Assembly (NCBI GenBank): GCA_032622095.1
Contig: CP136061.1
Span: 263,160,077 to 263,224,076 of the forward strand
Direction of reading: 5' to 3'
Length of the DNA: 64,000 nucleotides
Source: Siphonodentalium dalli
Lineage: Eukaryota; Mollusca; Scaphopoda; Gadilida; Siphonodentaliidae
Below, one piece after another: positions 58,201-64,000 of this stretch. The notes beneath the pieces were generated by a model. That model was not told the DNA's origin. It saw only the letters and a list, made by a program, of their open reading frames with translations, and did no database searches. The position numbers and the translations under genes are program-made. Within the stretch, counting starts at the first letter, position 1, and each line of letters starts with the position of its first letter.

Positions 58201-58455
58201 TAGAAACTGTTTATTGAATAAATTGGCATAAAAAGTATTCATGACTCATGAGCTCCTGTTTTGACTTCATTTGCAATCTGGAAGACTACATGTATATTCG
58301 TCATTCGCATATGCCATAAATACTAAAGTATAATACTATATCGAAGCTATATTAGATACCGATATTCTATTGTGTGGAAGATAGAATTTACAGGGAAAAA
58401 TACCCTATTCTTATTTTTGATGTAACAGGAACCAAACCATTAATTTTTCTTGGCC
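55254..58455. mobile_element. 3.2-kb GGCC-type TIR element
   Basis: A perfect 28-bp inverted repeat starting GGCCAAGAAAAATTAATGG bounds the element (55254-55281 and 58428-58455). TAG flanks both sides (55251-55253 and 58456-58458). The left terminus continues with CCCGACCGACCCTATTT, shared with the other elements of this group. The interior holds a second element (56558-57955). No transposase recognised. Confidence 0.82.
56558..57955. mobile_element. 1.4-kb GGCC-type TIR element nested in the 3.2-kb one
   Basis: Left end GGCCTAAACAAATAATACC and right end (complement) GGCCTAAACAAAAAATACG, both followed by TTTGTKTCCGCTAAC. TTA flanks both sides (56555-56557 and 57956-57958). AT-rich interior with no long ORF. 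Confidence 0.78.
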
Positions 58456-58761
58456 TAGTGAAACATCCTAGTTGAACCAAGCGAACAATATAACGTCTGT
58501 CTTGTGAATATACTATTACAGCATAGTGTTACTGTTAAATGTTAGTAATTATGTAGGCCTTGAAGATTTACCTGCATATCTATAGCTAGGAAGGCCTACG
58601 TACGTATAAAAAATCTCATTTTATGGTATGTGGCTGTGTAGATGTTCGCCAATCGCCATGGCTGCCTGCATGTGTCATAAGGCCAAAACAAAATGAATGC
58701 GTGTTTCCCGTAACGAGCCCAAAAAAAATAGGGGCGGGCGGTAGGCTTTTCATTTTATATA

Positions 58762-59300
58762 TTTTTATGTTTACCCGTACCATAGTATGGTAAACATAGT
58801 GTCGTTGCCCGGATTGACCTCTCGTCGTTAGTCCGTCCGTCCGTCTGTCTGTCTGTAGACACTTTACGCATGGTGCGATAACTGAAATATTTTCTATCTG
58901 ATCGGAACCAAATTTTGTATATGAATTTCTCAGCACCAAATACAGATCGAGTTCGAATATGGGTTTGATCCGAGTTTTTTTTACGGAGTTATGGCCCTTT
59001 TTCAACTTAGAATTTATGCATGCTGCCATAACTCAAAAAGAAATTATCTGACCATAACCAAATTTGGTATGTGAGTTGCTCAACCCAAAATACATATCGA
59101 GTTCGAATATGGGTTTGATTCGATATTTTTTAATGGAGTTATGGCCCTTTGACATAGAATTCATGAATGATTCGATAAATCAACAATTTTTCAACTGATA
59201 GGAACCAAATTTTGTATGTGAGTTTCTCAACTCAAAATACAGATCGAGTTCGAATATGGGTTTGATCCGGTACTTTTTACTGGAGTTATGGCCCTTTGAT
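58762..59300 (+). repeat. Dispersed repeat with three internal ~140-bp units, copy 1
   Basis: Opens with ACCATAGTATGGTAAACATA, then GTCCGTCCGTCCGTCTGTCT. Three degenerate units follow, each with CGGAACCAAATTTTGTAT or similar, GAGTTCGAATATGGGTTTGA and GGAGTTATGGCCCTTT. A second copy is at 60855. Confidence 0.85.
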
Positions 59301-59383
59301 TATTTTATTCATTGCTAAAATATATCAAAGATACACAGGTGGCACTGTCAAGATAGTATCTAATAAATCAGGTTCAGGATGCT

Positions 59384-59510
59384 ATGAAGTTGTCTCTCTC
59401 TTGTGTCTTCTCACACAGAGATATTATCCAGTTACAATACCATGAAGTTGTCTCTCTCTTGTGTCTTCTCACACAGAGTTAGTATCCAGTTACAATACCA
59501 TGAAGTTGGT
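59384..59510. repeat. 58-bp tandem repeat, two copies plus a partial third
   Basis: Units start ATGAAGTTGTCTCTCTCTTG at 59384 and 59442, with a third start at 59500 that soon diverges. Confidence 0.93.
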
Positions 59511-59574
59511 TATCTTGTATTGAGTTAATTAACTGCTAGGAGATGTGTTGGCTGTATCAGATATACTTTATACT

Positions 59575-60471
59575 CAGGGGCGGCTCTACCATCCGGCGCC
59601 CTCGGCGCGCGCCCCCCCTATTTTCGCCAGAGCGAGGAATTTTTGCGACGTGTCCGCGGGTGCCAATTGTCACCGAGCGCCCGAAGTTTCTGCGCTTAAT
59701 ATTGCTAACTTACATGCTTATATATATAACAGTTTACATGTTTTACATTAATCTGACTCAAACGTAGAAGTATTTTAACTGTGAATAGATGTAAATCCAT
59801 GCAAGGGTGAATCCAACATACCGCGATGTGGACTATTTTCACTATGCAGAGCAAAATAATACTGTTGACAATTTGTTTCAGGGCCGCGACGGGGCGTCGG
59901 AAAATATCTGGCCCGGCGCCAAGTTTTAGGTGCCCAAAGTTTTTCTATAAATATAGATATAGCAATGCTAACTGTGGTGTCAAATGTCTATTCCATCTAT
60001 ATATACATGTAGCAAAAGAAACGAGACTGCTACACTTTGGGATAAGCCAACACAACGTATAGTCCGACCATTCGATAGTACAGAAGTTTCCCATATATTA
60101 TGAGAACATATAACTGGGGTGAAAACACAGGAGCTTTAATCTGCTATCATGCACTGTACGACTCTCCATACAGCATACCGTAAGTATGCTGCCCACTCAT
60201 GTGATATACCTAGTCCTGGTGTAGTAACATCGATTGATCCGCGTAACTGAGATTTGTGTTTTATGTGTGCATACTCAGTAGTGTAGTATCCAAAAAAGTT
60301 CCCGGGGGAGGTCCCCCGGACCCCTGTATACCTACCAGAGGGGGGCGGGGTCACCCTCTCGGGCTCTCCCCCGCTCACAACTTCGCGGCTCGGATGATGC
60401 TACGCATCATATATGCCTATATTCCTATATATGGCGCCCCCCCCTTTTCAAATTTCCTGGATCCGCCCCTG
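59575..60471. mobile_element. Small TIR element with 5-bp duplication ATACT
   Basis: 897 bp. CAGGGGCGG at the left end matches CAGGGGCGGATCC at the right end (complement). ATACT flanks both sides (59570-59574 and 60472-60476). CAGGGGCGG ends are common in hAT-like MITEs. Internal CAGGGCCGCG text near 59879 hints at a nested or chimeric structure. Short GC-rich frames here look like transposon debris. Confidence 0.65.
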
Positions 60472-60854
60472 ATACTCTATAAGTATCTCTGGCCATATCA
60501 TAGGTGGAATGTTTATACTATTATATTTTATATGCATGGTTATTTAAATTTCATCTTAAAGGCATAATCTGGTTTCATTGTTTAATAGCATTACCATTGG
60601 AATTTTGTTGGTTTCATGGGAAGACAACTTTGGTTTTCAAAGTTTTAAAAACTTGAGAGCTCTGTATCGGTCTATGGGAACAAAATAATTGTTCATAACA
60701 CTTTTAGTACTGTAGGTCTAGTTTGTTTTATCTATATATTATTGGAAAGCTTTTTCGACATTGATTTCAATTGATTACATATGTGAATTGAAAAATTAAA
60801 GGGGCACACCAGGTTTGATGTATTTTTCCTGTACTCTGCATGAGATAAAACTTT

Positions 60855-61062
60855 TTATGTGTACCTATACCATAGTATGGTACACATAGCGTCAATGTTC
60901 GGATTGACCACTCGTCTGTCCGTCCATCTATATCTGTCTGTCTGTCAGACACTTTAGGTATAATGCGATAACTCTAACATTTTCTATTTGATCGGAACCA
61001 AATTTTGTATATTTCGAGTTTGAATATGGGTTTGATCCGATTTATTTTAAAGGAGTTATGAC
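60855..61062 (+). repeat. Dispersed repeat, copy 2 (single unit)
   Basis: Same order as copy 1: ACCATAGTATGGTACACATA, CTGTCCGTCC, GCGATAACTC, CGGAACCAAATTTTGTATAT, GAATATGGGTTTGATCCGAT and GGAGTTATGACCCTT. Only one internal unit is present. Confidence 0.85.
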
Positions 61063-61895
61063 CCTTCTTTTTTTTTAAATTTGAAATTTGGATTTTTCAT
61101 ATTATTTTAGATTGAATTTCCTCGCTCAATTTAACATAAGCAAATATTAAAAAACTTTTATAATAATAAAAAAAATTATTTAATTCAAAAACAAAATTTG
61201 TCATTGACACTAATTTGTTTTAGTTGTATTCCATTAATAAGGTGTGATGTCCTGTATTGAAAATGTGAAGATTTTATTGCAATAGTTATAATGATATCAA
61301 TAAATTGACATGTGAACATCCAATATCCAGAGTATGAGAATACCTTTAATAGATGTCATTCCAAGTAAAATCTGTTATTAATTGAGTGATGACATATGTT
61401 ACATAGCTCTAGGGGGGTGGTTGTATGAAGGTAAAGATGAACAACCTGCTGGCTGGATAATTGTTTATCCTATCTGTCAAATTTATTAATGGCTAAACAA
61501 TTGGATCTCAGTGAGAGGTCCTTGTGTGAATAGGGACAGAGTTATGAGATTTAAAACGACTCCTCCCCCACCCCAATTACTTTAACCCCTTCTTAAGACA
61601 AATTATTTGACCTTTTTATTTTAAGTTAGGTACTGATATATGTATTACTGTGATCATATCTTTGACCAATTATCAGTTATAGCTAATCGCTATCGCCAAG
61701 GTATGGGTTAAACATCTGCCGATCGTGATCGGCCTCTCGTTTCATTTTATTTTTGTATGGTCTCGTGTGGGCCATGCCTAACCACCATCAAACACCATAC
61801 AATGACACAGAGCAACCGACACATTGGTGATAAAACTGATATATTGAGGGGAAACATATAAAACAGATAACAGTAGACAGTTTACATGTCCGCAT

Positions 61896-61985
61896 GGCAC
61901 GGGGGAGAGGTCAATTAATGTTGTAGGGGCGCGGGGGAGAGATAAGTTGTTGTAGGGGGCACGGGGGAGAGGTGAGATAAAGTTG
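61896..61985. repeat. G-rich minisatellite, three ~30-bp copies
   Basis: GGCRCGGGGGAGAG recurs at about 61896, 61927 and 61957, with AGTTGTTGTAG-like text between. Confidence 0.8.
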
Positions 61986-62991
61986 TCCTGTTCATGCAAA
62001 GTCATTCCATGGGGTTCATTTTGTGTTTTATATCTGTTGTAAATTGCGATTAACATGCATGCGAAAAAAATACAAAGCCATGCACTTACTAACAATCAGC
62101 ACAAACTTTCCGAGTTTTCGATCGCAAATCTTGCATGTTTATGGGGAAGATAACTATTATTTGAGTTAATATTTAGATGTAAATGATATTTCTGGGTTTT
62201 ATATACATGTACATGAAACGAGCGATTAAATCACATAATTGAATGTGAGACAACATTTATAAGATTTTTATTAACACATCCTGAATTTTGTATGCACCCA
62301 GTAAAATTGTGATCTGGCAATCTGATCATTGTTGTGTTCTTGTGACGAAAAACCATTCTAATTGATGCGCCAAAAATCGGATTCAGTAACTTGTCAATTC
62401 TTGAGAAAGAGAACGACATTCGAAAACAGTTTATTTTGTGCTATCAAACCGGACGATATAACTCCGAACCGGACACCTAACGAGGAACCTGATTGCATCG
62501 ATTGTAGTCTGTGGTTATACAGCTTGTAAATATTAAAGAGAACACATCTCCATTTCACCCAGAGACTTTGAATCGACCCATGTGCGACCACCATCGTTCA
62601 GATGAACTTATTCGAATCGATTCGGTTCGATTCGAATCAACCGCGGAAAACATCGATGTTTAATGTAAATATCAACAAAAACACGTGCTTCCGGTCAGCG
62701 AAGAGGAACGATAACTCGTGATCTTCCGGTATTGCATAAGATCGTATTAAATTTGACTTGACAATGTGGCTTTGCGAAAATTTTATATAAATATATCAAA
62801 GATATTATTTATCCATCGAGGTGAATCAGATAAAATGAAACCAAGTGTACATAGTTTGGTTATCAGTGCGGTCGGTCGGTTTATAGATTGATTTTTTTTA
62901 TTTAAAACCAATAAAATGAAGTTGGGTCGGGGGGTTTTGAAGACGGTCGGTCGGATTACGGGAAACACACATGATTTTTGTTTTGGCCTAA

Positions 62992-64000
62992 ACATGATCC
63001 TATAATTATTCATCGTATTGTGTTTCTTGTTATTGGCTTGGTATGCAGACTGACATTAAATTGGACATTTTCGACAAATTTGTTGTTAGGTCGGACAATG
63101 GAATATTTAAGTCATCTATATGGACGAAGGAACGATCACTAGATCTTATTGAACCATGCACGATGCCCAGCGACTTATAAGTTCACACGGACTGACATGC
63201 CCGTAGCAGTTTTTATCTCAAATAAATTGTTATCAAAAGTTCAAAACACATATTTCTGGCCGAGAAATAAGCGAATGAATCTTTTATAATTAAATGTTTG
63301 CGCATAGTATCATGTATTAAATATTAAGTCCGATCACTCAGTGAGGGGTCCAGGAAGATGTAACCTATTTCTGGCATCACGTGGGGGTCACGTGACGTAA
63401 TTCGTGACGTCATTGTTCCAAAATTTCGAGAATATTTATAGACTACGGATGATCACCCATATAGTATGAGTTTTCACGCGGAGAATTCTGCCATGGCAAA
63501 TGGTCTGATCAAATGGTCTGAATAAACGCATAAAATGCTATAAACTTATATAAAAGTGAGCATTTCTGCAAACAATCTCGGCTGTGAGTAATGTTTTCTC
63601 AAAAGAATAAAGTCCCAAACGAGTTAAAGCATGTTTTGTGCTGTATAATGGAGAATTAAACCATAATAATGCAACATGACGTGATTTATTTGAGTTTTGT
63701 TGACATATAGCGAGCGTAAATCTAAAAAAAAAACAGTGCAGCGATCGCGAAAACTTTTCATCTTGGTAGGCCTATTTCGTCATTTACAGATCGCTGTGTT
63801 TGGATACTTTCCGTCCCAGAACGCAACATAAGCTCCATCCTGAGTTCAGTCTCCTACACAGGACTTACCCTGCTAGCACCTACATGGAATGTGAAGCAAT
63901 GTCGTATTTATTTATTTTAGAAGCAAATTTGATACCTCCTATATACATATTTATTTTAGATTTTTGTAGGTTACAGCTAATTCTGCATTATTCTGAGAAA
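62992..64000. other. Right flank without recognised gene
   Basis: AT-rich. Near 63378-63415 it holds a GTCACGTGACG stretch and TGACGTCAT, a perfect CRE/ATF-type palindrome, which might mark a promoter, but no adjacent ORF supports a gene. Confidence 0.45.

Larger units (their letters stand above)
58681..62988. mobile_element. 4.3-kb GGCC-type TIR element
   Basis: Left end GGCCAAAACAAAATGAATGC and right end (complement) GGCCAAAACAAAAATCATGT, both followed by GTGTTTCCCGTAA. TAA flanks both sides (58678-58680 and 62989-62991). The interior holds two copies of a dispersed repeat, a 58-bp tandem repeat, a small element (59575-60471) and a minisatellite. No transposase recognised. Confidence 0.78.

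Noticed and set aside
60136-60567. GC-rich frames on both strands
   Set aside because: They lie in the 897-bp TIR element and translate its C/G-rich text without any domain.

Overview
This is eukaryotic DNA with no recognisable host gene. It is AT-rich and packed with repeats and transposons. The style (retroelement with accessory ORF, MITEs with YY1-like motifs, dispersed repeats with GTCYGTCC runs) suggests a marine invertebrate, perhaps a mollusc. That placement is an impression from repeat character, not a proof.

Layout. Positions 1-23053 hold a tandem satellite of ~402-bp monomers, with four 179-bp deletion monomers and higher-order blocks; the array runs off the left edge. It stops exactly at a 4,996-bp palindromic fold-back element (23054-28049, termini TAGTCCAGGAG), whose arms carry a series of YY1-like AAGATGGCGGC motifs about 172 bp apart. 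After ~1.1 kb of unassigned DNA comes a complete, apparently very young LTR retrotransposon on the minus strand (29149-41392): two 377-bp LTRs that I read as identical, a 4-bp ATGA target duplication, a polypurine tract, a primer-binding-site candidate and three long intact ORFs.

The retrotransposon is the highlight. Its Gag-like ORF (1170 aa) starts with a ComEA-like helix-hairpin-helix, followed by a Pro/Gln-rich region with 17-aa repeats, a capsid-like region and a CCHC knuckle. Pol (1380 aa) carries protease, RT, RNase H and a DD35E integrase, and ends in a complete PHD finger with aromatic residues like those of H3K4me3 readers. A third ORF (1016 aa), in the env position, carries a C2H2-like finger and a complete C-terminal TatD-type metal-dependent nuclease domain with all expected metal ligands. 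Gag and Pol overlap in the -1 frame, with a slippery TTTAAAA and a 6-bp stem 6 nt downstream. ORF3 lies just behind a good 3' splice-site sequence, and the LTR carries a strong GTGAGT donor, so a spliced subgenomic mRNA is plausible.

The right third (42764-62988) is a stack of DNA transposons. Four pairs of related GGCC-ended terminal inverted repeats enclose 11.6, 3.2, 1.4 and 4.3 kb. Each pair is flanked by a matching 3-bp duplication, and the 1.4-kb element is nested in the 3.2-kb one. Inside or beside them are a hAT-type MITE (8-bp duplication), a piggyBac-type MITE (TTAA), a Mutator-type MITE (9-bp duplication), another small element (5-bp duplication), a 2.1-kb inverted repeat and several perfect hairpins. 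Only two small ORFs there look even weakly protein-like.
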